64,000 nucleotides of DNA from an uncultured Streptomyces sp. (GTDB taxonomy: Bacteria > Actinomycetota > Actinomycetes > Streptomycetales > Streptomycetaceae). Shown piece after piece: positions 54,582 to 62,654 of this stretch. The position numbers were made by a program, and so were the translations under genes. Under the pieces are notes generated by a model, which saw nothing but the letters and a program-made list of their open reading frames with translations, searched no databases and was not told the DNA's origin. Position 1 is the stretch's first letter, and each line of letters opens with the position of its first letter. The stretch spans positions 124,001 to 188,000 of the forward strand of contig NZ_CANLBS010000004.1 in assembly GCF_947488945.1 (NCBI RefSeq), read 5' to 3'.

Positions 54582-55010
54582 TCAGTACCAGCTGTTGGCC
54601 TGCCAGAAGTCCCACGCGCCACACGGGCTGCCGTAGCGGCTGTTCATGTAGTCCAGGCCCCACTTGATCTGGGTGGCCGGGTTGGTCTTCCAGTCCGAGC
54701 CCGCCGACGACATCTTGGAGGCGGGCAGCGCCTGGACCAGGCCGTAGGCGCCGGAGGAGGAGTTGGTGGCCTGCGGGTTCCAGCCACTCTCGTGCGAGAC
54801 GATGTTGCTGAAGCACTGGAACTGCGCGCTGTCGCCGATCATCTGCTGTGCCGTGGCCTGGGCGCCGGAGGCGGCCGTCGGGGCGGCGGACGCCGAGGAG
54901 GCGACCCCCATGACCAGGCCGCTGCCACCGAGGACGGCGGCTGCGCCGACCAGAGCGGCCTTGCGGCCGGCGGTGCGGGGCTGAGCGAAGATGCTGCGGG
55001 CGATCGACAC
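54582..55010 (-). CDS. Secreted transglycosylase SLT-domain protein
   Basis: The GTG at 55008-55010 gives 142 residues; an upstream ATG (55127) would add a segment with poor coding bias. A signal peptide with basic start (GRKAALVGAAAVLGGSGLVM, cleavage near ASAAP) precedes a lytic-transglycosylase-like domain (about 65-142). The catalytic glutamate is in IVSHESGWNPQATNSSSGAY; the family's GLxQ element is SSGAYGLVQALPASKMSSAG. It should cleave the glycan strands of peptidoglycan during growth or spore germination. It has an unusually long upstream gap. Confidence 0.9.
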   Translation of the reverse strand: MSIARSIFAQPRTAGRKAALVGAAAVLGGSGLVMGVASSASAAPTAASGAQATAQQMIGDSAQFQCFSNIVSHESGWNPQATNSSSGAYGLVQALPASKMSSAGSDWKTNPATQIKWGLDYMNSRYGSPCGAWDFWQANSWY

Positions 55011-55570
55011 GGAGAAACCTAACGTCGGGGATGAGGAACGTCGCGACCGGATCGGATCCTGCGTGACCCGGTGCTTCTCACTGCGGCCCCACGTTCGGAA
55101 CCTGCTGTGCTCGGCGACGAGATCCATGGTTAGGGGCTCGAACCCGCCGACGCAAAGACCCCCTGTACGACCTTCTCTCGCACACGGGGCGAAAGTCCCG
55201 AAACGGGCAAAAGATAATTCACGCTGGTCAGGAGGGCGGGCGAAGGGTCGAATGCGCCCGGTTTCCGCTACGAGGCCGCTTAGTGGAGGACCTACGGCCT
55301 GTGGGGCCCTTCACTCCGCCGGGACCCTGTTTGTGACCTGGGTCTCGCACAAATAAGCCTGGAAAGGGGTGATTTGTGCTGTGCGGCGGACGGCCGGGCG
55401 TACTACCCCGCTACGGGTTTCGCTGCGCCGCCGGGGCCGCCGGGGCCGCCGGGGCTGTGCGGGGACGGCGCGCGCCGGAGCCGTGACGTGCCGGGGCCGT
55501 GCGGGGGGGCGCGTACGCCTGCGGGGCACGGGCCCCCGACCGGGGGCCCGTGACCCTGGCGGCGGCCGGG
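55011..55570. other. Long non-coding region upstream of transglycosylase gene
   Basis: I find no gene in these 560 bp. The part next to the transglycosylase (55011-55360) has a mixed composition with AT-rich islands (AAAGATAATTCACG near 55210) and looks like a structured leader with its promoter. The distal part (55420-55460) is a (GCCGCCGGG)3 tandem repeat. I looked for the c-di-AMP (ydaO) riboswitch known to precede Streptomyces cell-wall hydrolases and did not find its conserved blocks. Confidence 0.4.
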
Positions 55571-57064
55571 TCAGCTGCGGACGTCGTCCCCGCCCGCGCG
55601 GCCGTCCGTCCCGCTGTGCCGCCCGGCACCGTCCTTGCGGCGGGTGCTGATCATGAAGCCGATGCCGGCGCCGCAGGCGAGCCCCGCCCCCACGAGCCAC
55701 CAGACGCTGAAGCCGGAGCTTCCCGTCGAGCCGGCCGCCGGCTGCGGGCCGGTCGGTGTGGGGGAGGGGGCGAAGGTGGCGGCGGGCGTGGGACCGGTCG
55801 CGTTGAGCTGTGCCACCAGGTCGACCCCGCCGAAATCGCGGGCCTGGGCCCCGGTGGCGTGCGCGACCAGCACCAACTGGGCGACGGCCGCCGGGCCGCC
55901 GCGTTCCGACCAGCTCCGCGCGTTCTTCTCCAGCCAGTCGACGGCGGGCGCGGCCTCGTTCTTGTGGCCGGAGGCCGCGAGGGCGACCACCGCGGTCGCG
56001 GTGGCCGCGAAGTCGGGCCCGTCCGACGTGCCGCCCGCCGCCGGGCCGTCGACGCGGTGCGCGCGGCCGACGACGCCCGCCAGGTAGTGCGCGCCGTTCT
56101 GCGCCAGCCGCTCGGGCGAGGGCTCGTCGGTGTCCTGGCAACTGGTGCCCGAGCCGGAGTTGGAGCTGCCCGCCGCCAGGCCCTTGCCCATCGCGCCCAG
56201 CACCGCGGCCGCCGTGGCGGCCCCGTCCGCCGTACGCGCCGCGTCGTCCTCGCCGGAGGCGGCCGTCGGCTCCGGGGTGGCGGAGGGATCGGCGGCGCTC
56301 GTCCCGTTTCCGTCCCGTCCCTGGACGTTCGCGTCCGGGGCCTTCGCGTCCGGGGCCTTCGCGTCCGGGGTGCGGACGGTGGGGGGCGCGTCCGAGGTGG
56401 CGGAAGCGGTGGGTGCGGCGGGGTCCGGGGCGGGGGACGCGGCGCGCGTGGTGAAGGCACCGCCGTCCGTACCGCCGCACGGCAGCGCGAACGCGCGCAG
56501 CGCCTGGTACGGCGTGCGCCCGCTGTCGGCGGTGACGTCGGCCAGCTTCCGCCCGGCGCGCGCGAACGCGCCCACCGCCAGGGCGGTGGAGGCGGGGTCG
56601 GTCGCCTCGCCGGGGCGCGCGCCCCAGCCGCCGTCGTCGTTCTGCACGGAGGACAACCAGCTGATGCCGTTCTCCGTCGCCGGGGTGTGCCCACCGATCT
56701 CGGCCAGAGCCTGGACGGCGGCGGCGCTCGCCCGCACGTCCGTCACCGTCGAGGCGTCGCAGGGCACCCGCGGATCGCGGTAGGCGGCGAAGGCGCCGCT
56801 CTCGCACTGCTGGTGCCGCAGCCAGGCCACCGACAGCTCGGAGGGCGTGACGTACTCGATCTTCTGGGCCAGGAACGCCAGCGACTGGCGCCAGACCCCG
56901 TCCCCCGACGGATCCGCGGTGCCGTACAGCCCGGCGACCGGATCGGGCGGATAGGTGACGGACGGCGAGGGGGAAGGACTCGGGGAGGCGGCGACGGCGG
57001 GGGCGGCGGAAGCCAGGACCACGGCGAGGGTCGCGAGCGCGGCGGCGCCGCGGCGTACGGTCAT
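55571..57064 (-). CDS. Secreted alpha/alpha-toroid (prenyltransferase/squalene-oxidase repeat) protein
   Basis: The ATG at 57062-57064 gives 497 residues. Signal peptide AAALATLAVVLASAAPAVAA, then toroid repeats with QxxxGG-type motifs (ENGISWLSSVQNDDGGWGAR, GRTPYQALRAFALPCGGTDG), an inserted disordered segment of PDAKAPDAK repeats and Thr/Ala, a second toroid part (PSPERLAQNGAHYLAGVVGR, AAAPAVDWLEKNARSWSERG), a Pro-rich linker and a C-terminal membrane helix with a basic end (SVWWLVGAGLACGAGIGFMI, STRRKDGAG). It is thus surface-anchored. Such toroids resemble the cobalamin-binding domain of transcobalamin; the leader looks like a cobalamin riboswitch. Confidence 0.83.
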   Translation of the reverse strand: MTVRRGAAALATLAVVLASAAPAVAASPSPSPSPSVTYPPDPVAGLYGTADPSGDGVWRQSLAFLAQKIEYVTPSELSVAWLRHQQCESGAFAAYRDPRVPCDASTVTDVRASAAAVQALAEIGGHTPATENGISWLSSVQNDDGGWGARPGEATDPASTALAVGAFARAGRKLADVTADSGRTPYQALRAFALPCGGTDGGAFTTRAASPAPDPAAPTASATSDAPPTVRTPDAKAPDAKAPDANVQGRDGNGTSAADPSATPEPTAASGEDDAARTADGAATAAAVLGAMGKGLAAGSSNSGSGTSCQDTDEPSPERLAQNGAHYLAGVVGRAHRVDGPAAGGTSDGPDFAATATAVVALAASGHKNEAAPAVDWLEKNARSWSERGGPAAVAQLVLVAHATGAQARDFGGVDLVAQLNATGPTPAATFAPSPTPTGPQPAAGSTGSSGFSVWWLVGAGLACGAGIGFMISTRRKDGAGRHSGTDGRAGGDDVRS

Positions 57065-57503
57065 GACGGGCTGGGGCCTCTCCTGCGAGGGCGGGCGCGG
57101 GCACTCGGGTGCCGGGCTCCGCCCCGTATTGCCTCGACGGACGGCGGACCGCCGGGGTTCCGGCGGCACGGGCCGGTCACGCCCGGCACGGGGCACCGGG
57201 CCGCCGCCGCGCGTGGGCGGCGCCTCTCCGGCCGGTCCGGGCCGGTGCGGAAGGAGTGTCACCGGCTGCGCACCGGCTTCCCCTGTACGGACGTGAGAGC
57301 GACCCGGTCACTCTACCGGGGCCGGCCCCCGCCGCCCGGAGCCCGCACCCGCCGCCCGCACCGGGCCGGCCCGCCCCCGTACCCCGCCGCCGCACGCCGT
57401 CCCCGCACCCCGTCCCCGTGCGCCCGCATGCTGCCGCCATGCACCGCCCCCGTGCGCCGCCCCCGTGGCACGCCCGGCGGGCCCGACTGGGGCCGGCGTC
57501 GGG
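57065..57503. other. Long leader of toroid gene plus TetR 3' flank
   Basis: No gene. 57180-57320 holds the riboswitch-like sequence; 57065-57180 and 57330-57480 are GC-rich with hairpin potential (for example GGCGGACCGCCGG, 57142-57154), suitable for terminator or sequestering stems. Confidence 0.45.
57180..57320 (-). promoter_or_regulatory. Candidate cobalamin riboswitch in the toroid gene leader
   Basis: On the minus strand the order of conserved-looking blocks is GGTAGAGTGACC, then ACAGGGGAAGCCGGTGCGCA, then GCCGGTGACACTCCTTCCGC, then ACCGGCCCGGACCGGCC. These resemble the consensus AGGGAAxCCGGTGxxAxTCCGG, the CCCGCxxCGGT block and the GCCAGxxGACCxGCC block. It ends about 115 bases before the ATG. 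Some core positions differ, so it is a candidate only. Confidence 0.5.
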
Positions 57504-58112
57504 TCAGCCGTCCGGGAAGGCCCGGTCGATCAGTCCGCAGGCGGTGGCGACGTCCGCCGCCGCGCGGGCGGGGGTGGCGCGGCCGGTCAGCTCGGCCACC
57601 GTCGCCGCGTGCCAGGTGTGCGTGACCACCCGCACCGCGGAGAGCTGCGCCGCGGACGGGCGGGTCGCCCCGGCCGCGTCCAGCACGATCGCGGTGACCA
57701 GCCGGGCCGCCTCGTCCCCGTCGCTCCCGGCACCGCGGTCCGCGAAGGTCAGGGCGCGGACCAGGGCGTCCGCCAGGTGCGGCTCCCGGCGCAGCAGCCG
57801 GGAGGTGCGGGCCAGCGTCGCCGCCACCCGCTCGCCGGGCGGACGGCCCGGCCCCGAGGGCCGGGCGAGCAGGGCTGTGCGCCACCGCTCCAGCAGATCC
57901 CGGGCGAGGGCCGCCAGCAGGTGCGACTTGGAGGGGAAATAGCGGTACAGGGTGCCGAGCGCGACCCCGGCGGCCTCCGCCACGTCCCGCATCTGCACCG
58001 CATCGAACCCGCCGCGCGCCGCGAGCCGCGCCCCCGCCCGCAGGATCGCCCCCCGCCGGGCCGCCTGGCGCTCGGTGAGGGGGGAAGCCGGCGGCCTGCC
58101 GCCCGCGGTCAT
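57504..58112 (-). CDS. TetR-family regulator, KstR-like
   Basis: The 202-residue protein has a TetR DNA-binding domain at about 13-60 (LTERQAARRGAILRAGARLA, VALGTLYRYFPSKSHLLAAL) and a helical C-terminal domain (about 70-200) that resembles KstR-type lipid/steroid-CoA sensors. A KstR consensus box (TnnAACnnGTTnnA) lies at 58308-58321 between this gene and the divergent glycosyltransferase operon, supporting the name and self-regulation. Whether its ligand is a steroid- or acyl-CoA is not shown here. Confidence 0.85.
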   Translation of the reverse strand: MTAGGRPPASPLTERQAARRGAILRAGARLAARGGFDAVQMRDVAEAAGVALGTLYRYFPSKSHLLAALARDLLERWRTALLARPSGPGRPPGERVAATLARTSRLLRREPHLADALVRALTFADRGAGSDGDEAARLVTAIVLDAAGATRPSAAQLSAVRVVTHTWHAATVAELTGRATPARAAADVATACGLIDRAFPDG

Positions 58113-58307
58113 GTGGCCTCCTGGCCTACGCCTCCCGGCACGGCCGGGCGCGCCTCGGGGTCCGGCCGGTGCGTTCCGGCGCGGACCGGGCGGCGGCCCG
58201 GTGCTGAACGGACCGTCAGGACGCGGGCCGTGGCGCGAATCACCTGATCCGGCCGCCGCACCGACGCTACCTGCCGGTAGATTCGAGGCTCGTTGAACGA
58301 GTGAGTC

Positions 58308-58321
58308 TGAAACTTGTTCTA
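58308..58321. promoter_or_regulatory. KstR-type operator
   Basis: TGAAACTTGTTCTA fits the consensus TnnAACnnGTTnnA exactly. It is 187 bp upstream of the TetR start and 54 bp upstream of the glycosyltransferase start. Confidence 0.65.
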
Positions 58322-58375
58322 GATTAACGCGAGCGGTTACGCTCCGGCGCAGACGCAGTGAGAAGGGGGCCGAGT

Positions 58376-59689
58376 GTGACCGCTGAGGCCATAGAGAGCG
58401 GCCCCCGGGCGGGCGACGGCACTCCCGGAGCGGACGGTGACCGGCCGTTGCGCATCGCGCTCCTGACGTACAAGGGCAACCCGTTCTGCGGCGGCCAGGG
58501 CGTCTACGTCCGCCACCTCGGCCGTGAACTGGCCCGGCTCGGCCACCACGTCGAGGTCATCGGCGCCCAGCCCTACCCGGTGCTCGACGAGGGCGTGCCG
58601 CTCACCGAGCTGCCCAGCCTCGACCTCTACCGCCAGCCCGACCCCTTCCGCACCCCCCGGCCCGGCGAGTACCGCGACTGGATCGACGTCGCCGAGGTCG
58701 CCACCATGTGGACCGGCGGCTTCCCCGAACCGCTCACCTTCAGCCTGCGCGCCCGCCGCCATCTGCGGGCCCGACGGGGCGAGTTCGACGTCATCCACGA
58801 CAACCAGACGCTCGGCTACGGCCTGCTCGGCGACCTGGGCGCCCCGCTCGTCACCACCGTCCACCACCCGATCACCGTGGACCGCCGGCTCGACCTCGCC
58901 GCCGCGCCGACCCGCCGGCGCCGGGCCTCGGTGCGCCGCTGGTACGCCTTCACCCGGATGCAGAAGCGGGTGGCCCGCCGGCTGCCGTCCGTCCTCACCG
59001 TCTCCGGCTCCTCCCGCGCGGAGATCGTGGAGGACCTCGGGGTGCGCGAGGACCGCATCGAGGTCGTGCACATCGGCGCGGACACCGGCCTCTGGTCGCC
59101 CGACCCGTCCGTCGCCGAGATCCCCGGCCGGATCGTCACCACCTCCAGCGCCGACGTGCCGCTGAAGGGCCTGGTCCATCTCGTCGAGGCGCTGGCGAAG
59201 GTCCGGGCGGGCAACCCGGACGCCCATCTCCTGGTCGTCGGCAAGCGCGCCGAGGACGGGCCGGTGGCCCGCGCCATCGAGCGCCTCGGGCTGACGGACG
59301 CCGTCGAGTTCGTCAAGGGCGTCAGCGACGCCGAACTCGTCGACCTGGTCCGCGGCGCCCAGATCGCCTGCGTCCCCTCCCTCTACGAGGGGTTCTCGCT
59401 GCCGGCCGCCGAGGCCATGGCCACCGGCACGCCGCTGGTCGCCACGACCGGCGGCGCGATCCCCGAGGTCGCGGGGCCGGACGGCGAGACCTGCCTGGCC
59501 GTGCCGCCGGGCGACTCCGACGCCCTGGCCACCGCCCTCGTCCGGCTGCTGGACGACCCGGAGCTGCGCGCTCGGCTCGGCGCCGCCGGCCGGGAGCGCG
59601 TCCTCGTCCGCTTCACCTGGGCGAAGGCCGCCGCGGGGACCGCCGAGCTGTACCGCAGGGCGATCGCCGCCCGCGGAGCCCGCAGGTGA
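58376..59689 (+). CDS. Family 4 glycosyltransferase
   Basis: The GTG at 58376 (AGAAGGGGG upstream) gives 437 residues with two Rossmann domains. The acceptor half has GGQGVYVRHLGRELARLGHH; the donor half has VHIGADTGLWSPD, KGLVHLVEALAKVRAGNPDA, and the C-terminal nucleotide-sugar motif VPSLYEGFSLPAAEAMATGT (EGFxxPxxEAMA, GT4 E-x7-E pattern). It would transfer a sugar from an NDP- or UDP-sugar. It is the first gene of a likely operon with methyltransferase and toroid genes (59742, 60470), beneath a KstR-type operator. Confidence 0.93.
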   Translation: MTAEAIESGPRAGDGTPGADGDRPLRIALLTYKGNPFCGGQGVYVRHLGRELARLGHHVEVIGAQPYPVLDEGVPLTELPSLDLYRQPDPFRTPRPGEYRDWIDVAEVATMWTGGFPEPLTFSLRARRHLRARRGEFDVIHDNQTLGYGLLGDLGAPLVTTVHHPITVDRRLDLAAAPTRRRRASVRRWYAFTRMQKRVARRLPSVLTVSGSSRAEIVEDLGVREDRIEVVHIGADTGLWSPDPSVAEIPGRIVTTSSADVPLKGLVHLVEALAKVRAGNPDAHLLVVGKRAEDGPVARAIERLGLTDAVEFVKGVSDAELVDLVRGAQIACVPSLYEGFSLPAAEAMATGTPLVATTGGAIPEVAGPDGETCLAVPPGDSDALATALVRLLDDPELRARLGAAGRERVLVRFTWAKAAAGTAELYRRAIAARGARR

Positions 59690-59741
59690 CCCCTCCCGCC
59701 ACCCCCCACGCCCGTACCTCCGACCTCGAAGGCAGGCCCCC

Positions 59742-60473
59742 GTGCTGACCGTCGACTTCACCCGCTTCCCGCTCGCCGCCGGCGACCGTGTGCTCGACCT
59801 GGGCTGCGGCGCCGGACGGCACGCCTTCGAGTGCTACCGGCGCGGCGCCCGGGTCGTGGCGCTGGACCGGAACGGCGAGGAGATCCGCGAGGTCGCCAAG
59901 TGGTTCGCCGCGATGGACGAGGCCGGCGAGGCCCCCGCCGGAGCGACCGCCACCGCCATGGAGGGCGACGCCCTCAACCTCCCCTTCCCCGACGAGTCGT
60001 TCGATGTCGTCATCATCTCCGAGGTGATGGAGCACATCCCCGACGACAAGGGCGTGCTCGCCGAGATGGTCCGCGTCCTCAAGCCGGGCGGCCGCATCGC
60101 GATCACCGTGCCGCGCTACGGCCCCGAGAAGGTCTGCTGGGCCCTCTCGGACGCCTACCACGAGGTCGAGGGCGGGCACATCCGGATCTACCGGGCCGAC
60201 GAGCTCCTCGGCCGGATCCGCGAGGCCGGACTGAAGCCGTACGGCACCCACCACGCGCACGCCCTGCACTCCCCCTACTGGTGGCTGAAGTGCGCCTTCG
60301 GGGTGGACAACGACAAGGCGCTGCCCGTCCGCGCCTACCACAAGCTGCTCGTCTGGGACATCATGAAGAAGCCGCTGGCGACCCGGGTCGCCGAGCAGCT
60401 CCTCAACCCGGTCGTCGGCAAGAGCTTCGTGGCCTACGCGACCAAGCCGCACCTGGCGAAGGCAGAGGCGTGA
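59742..60473 (+). CDS. Class I SAM-dependent methyltransferase
   Basis: The GTG at 59742 gives 243 residues. SAM-binding motifs: DRVLDLGCGAGRHAFECYRR (motif I), RVVALDRNGEEIREV, DALNLPFPDESFDVVIISEV, MEHIPDDKGVLAEM and VLKPGGRIAITVPRYG. The remaining half (EVEGGHIRIYRADELLGRIR, SPYWWLKCAFGVDN) is typical of methyltransferases acting on sugar-containing or polyketide-like compounds. It overlaps the following gene by GTGA, so the two are coupled. The gap to the glycosyltransferase is 52 bp. Confidence 0.94.
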   Translation: MLTVDFTRFPLAAGDRVLDLGCGAGRHAFECYRRGARVVALDRNGEEIREVAKWFAAMDEAGEAPAGATATAMEGDALNLPFPDESFDVVIISEVMEHIPDDKGVLAEMVRVLKPGGRIAITVPRYGPEKVCWALSDAYHEVEGGHIRIYRADELLGRIREAGLKPYGTHHAHALHSPYWWLKCAFGVDNDKALPVRAYHKLLVWDIMKKPLATRVAEQLLNPVVGKSFVAYATKPHLAKAEA

Positions 60474-61543
60474 GCGTTCCCGAGCAGACCGAACACCTCG
60501 TGCTCCCCGGGGTGTTCACCGCCGCGCAGGCAGCCGAGACGGTGTCCGCGCTGCTCGCCGTCCAGCGCGAGGACGGGGCGCTCCCGTGGTTCCGCGGGCA
60601 CCACCTCGACCCGTGGGACCACACCGAGACCGCCATGGCCCTCGACGCGGCCGGCGAGCACGAGGCGGCGGCCCGCGCCTACGAGTGGCTGGCGAGGAAC
60701 CAGAACCCCGACGGCTCCTGGTACGCCGCCTACCACGACGGCGACCCCCGGCGCCCCACCGACCGCGCCCGCGAGTCCAACTTCTGCGCCTACGTGGCGG
60801 TCGGCGTCTGGCACCACTACCTCGCCACCGGCGACGACGCGTTCGTCGACCGGATGTGGCCGACGGTCTACGCCGCCGTGGAGTTCGTGCTCGGGCTCCA
60901 GCAGGCCGGCGGACAGATCGGCTGGAAGCGGGAGGCCGACGGCACCCCGGTGCCGGACGCGCTGCTGACCGGCTCCTCGTCCGTGCACCACGCGCTGCGC
61001 TGCGCCCTCGCGCTCGCCGAGCGGCGTGAAGAACCCCAGCCGGACTGGGAGTTGGCGACCGGGGCGCTGGCCCACGCGGTCGCGCGCCACCCGGAGCGCT
61101 TCCTCGACAAGAGCCGCTACTCGATGGACTGGTACTACCCGGTGCTCGGCGGCGCGGTGTCGGGCCCGGACGCGCAGCGGCGGATCGACGAGGGCTGGGA
61201 CAGGTTCGTGGTGCCCGGCCTCGGAGTGCGCTGCGTGGTGCCGAACCCGTGGGTGACCGGTGGCGAGAGCTGCGAACTGGCCTTGGCCCTCTGGATGATG
61301 GGGGAGTCGGACCGGGCGCTGGAGATTCTGCAGTCCGTCCAGCATCTGCGGGCCGACGGCGGCCTCTACTGGACCGGCTACGTCTTCGAGGGGGAACGGG
61401 CCTTCTGGCCCGAGGAGTTGACCACCTGGACGGCGGGTTCCCTGCTGCTCGCGGTGGCCGCGCTCGGGGGGGACGAGGCGACCACCGCGGTCTTCGGCGG
61501 GGACCGGTTGCCGAGGGGCCTGGAACCCGACTGCTGTTCCTGA
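60470..61543 (+). CDS. Alpha/alpha-toroid protein of the GT/MT operon (prenyltransferase-like)
   Basis: The GTG at 60470 overlaps the methyltransferase stop. The 357-residue, signal-less protein is a helical toroid: QREDGALPWFRGHHLDPWDH, YEWLARNQNPDGSWYAAYHD, RESNFCAYVAVGVWHHYLAT, VEFVLGLQQAGGQIGWKREA, ESCELALALWMMGESDRALE. It resembles six-hairpin glycosidase and prenyltransferase/squalene-cyclase folds, but the catalytic DxDD or zinc ligands of cyclases and prenyltransferases are not evident. Its neighbours suggest a glycoconjugate-modifying or -hydrolysing role. The reaction is unknown. Confidence 0.85.
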   Translation: MSVPEQTEHLVLPGVFTAAQAAETVSALLAVQREDGALPWFRGHHLDPWDHTETAMALDAAGEHEAAARAYEWLARNQNPDGSWYAAYHDGDPRRPTDRARESNFCAYVAVGVWHHYLATGDDAFVDRMWPTVYAAVEFVLGLQQAGGQIGWKREADGTPVPDALLTGSSSVHHALRCALALAERREEPQPDWELATGALAHAVARHPERFLDKSRYSMDWYYPVLGGAVSGPDAQRRIDEGWDRFVVPGLGVRCVVPNPWVTGGESCELALALWMMGESDRALEILQSVQHLRADGGLYWTGYVFEGERAFWPEELTTWTAGSLLLAVAALGGDEATTAVFGGDRLPRGLEPDCCS

Positions 61544-61570
61544 CCTCCGGGCGACCGGTGCCCGGGGCGG

Positions 61571-61864
61571 TCAGGTACGGCGGATCCGGCCGGCCACGGC
61601 GTGACCGACGAAGAGATAGACCGCGGCCGCCAGTCCGTAACCGGCGACGACCCGTGCCCACTCCTCGTCGAACGTGAACAGGTCGTACGACCAGCCTGCC
61701 AGCCATCGGGCGGAGTCCTGGACGAACTGCACCAAGTCGTTGCCGCGGTTGGCGTCGAGGAGGTACATCAGGATCCACAGAATGATGATGAAGGCGACGA
61801 TGTCCGCGACGATCGCTATGACGCGGCCCGCGCTACTGCTTCCGGTGCCTCTTCTGTAGGACAT
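61571..61864 (-). CDS. Small two-helix membrane protein
   Basis: The ATG at 61862-61864 gives 97 residues with two membrane segments (about 14-36: VIAIVADIVAFIIILWILMY; about 70-90: VVAGYGLAAAVYLFVGHAVA). Between them, LLDANRGNDLVQFVQDSARW is amphipathic. No domain is recognised. It is convergent with the toroid gene (27 bp apart) and its presumed promoter lies in 61865-62001, also the upstream region of the next gene. Confidence 0.75.
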   Translation of the reverse strand: MSYRRGTGSSSAGRVIAIVADIVAFIIILWILMYLLDANRGNDLVQFVQDSARWLAGWSYDLFTFDEEWARVVAGYGLAAAVYLFVGHAVAGRIRRT

Positions 61865-62001
61865 GCACACCGGATTGCCGCGATGCGCGGGGTGAAACCC
61901 GGACGGCCGTACCGGGTGGCGTGAGCGTGGGGGCCGGGTGAGCCTGGGACGCGAGTGCCGACACACGTCACGCACCGTGATGCCCTCTCAGGGAGGTCCA
62001 C

Positions 62002-62562
62002 GTGCCCGGTTCCCCACCAGTCCGCCGTCTCCTCGTCGCCGTGATGCTCTCTTGCGCCGTGCTCGTGAGCGCCACCGCCTGCGGGGACAGCACCAGCAAC
62101 AGCGTGGCCACGAGCGCTTCGTCGGCCGCGACACCGACCGCGTCGGCGCAGAAGCAGAAGCTCGCCAAGACCCGGTTCGTGGCCAACGCGGGACTGGCGG
62201 CGGGCGCCGCGTACCAGTGGATCGTGAAGCCGTACCGCGCGGGCACGTTCAAGAAGGGCACCGACGGACGCACCTTCGCCCTGGTGAAGGCCGGTCTGGC
62301 CGGTGGGTTCGCCTACAACCGCCTCAAGGCCGCCGCGAACAACGCCAAGGGCGACCCGATGCTCTCCAAGGCCGTCGCCCCGCTGACGGCGGGCATCGAG
62401 TCCCTCAAGGAACTGGGCACCAAGCTCCGCAAGGGCGAGGCGGGCTCGGGCGACGTCGGCGCCGTCGAGAGCGTCATCAACGGCATCAAGGACGCGGGCA
62501 AGAGCGCCGGCGCCGAGGTCAAGGACAAGGTCCCCTCGACGGGCCAGCTCGGCGGCGGATGA
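62002..62562 (+). CDS. Small lipoprotein of unknown function
   Basis: The GTG at 62002 (GGGAGG upstream) gives 186 residues. A hydrophobic signal (LLVAVMLSCAVLVSATAC) ends in a lipobox SATAC. A Ser/Thr/Ala linker (STSNSVATSASSAATPTASA) precedes a helical region with repeated aromatic/Gly pattern (AYQWIVKPYRAGTFKKGTDG, AGGFAYNRLKAAANN). No domain is recognised. A 19-bp terminator follows. Confidence 0.78.
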   Translation: MPGSPPVRRLLVAVMLSCAVLVSATACGDSTSNSVATSASSAATPTASAQKQKLAKTRFVANAGLAAGAAYQWIVKPYRAGTFKKGTDGRTFALVKAGLAGGFAYNRLKAAANNAKGDPMLSKAVAPLTAGIESLKELGTKLRKGEAGSGDVGAVESVINGIKDAGKSAGAEVKDKVPSTGQLGGG

Positions 62563-62599
62563 CCCGTGCCGGGTTCCGGCGCCCCCGCAGCGCCGCACG

Positions 62600-62641
62600 G
62601 CACGACGGCCTCCCGCCCAACCGGGCGGGAGGCCGTCGTGC
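62600..62641. terminator. Strong terminator, 19-bp stem
   Basis: Arms 62600-62618 and 62623-62641 are perfectly complementary around a 4-base loop, between convergent genes. Confidence 0.9.
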
Positions 62642-62654
62642 TGTCGCGGGGGTG

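Noticed and set aside
55119..55356. A plus-strand frame of about 76 codons before the toroid gene's end
   Set aside because: Codon use is random-like and it lies in a region better explained as leader of the transglycosylase gene.
55011..55360. c-di-AMP (ydaO) riboswitch upstream of the transglycosylase gene
   Set aside because: Conserved blocks such as GGGGGACCCA and TTGGGGTGAATC are absent on the minus strand.
58337..59761. A minus-strand frame opposite the glycosyltransferase gene
   Set aside because: It is antisense to a well-supported GT4 gene with family motifs.
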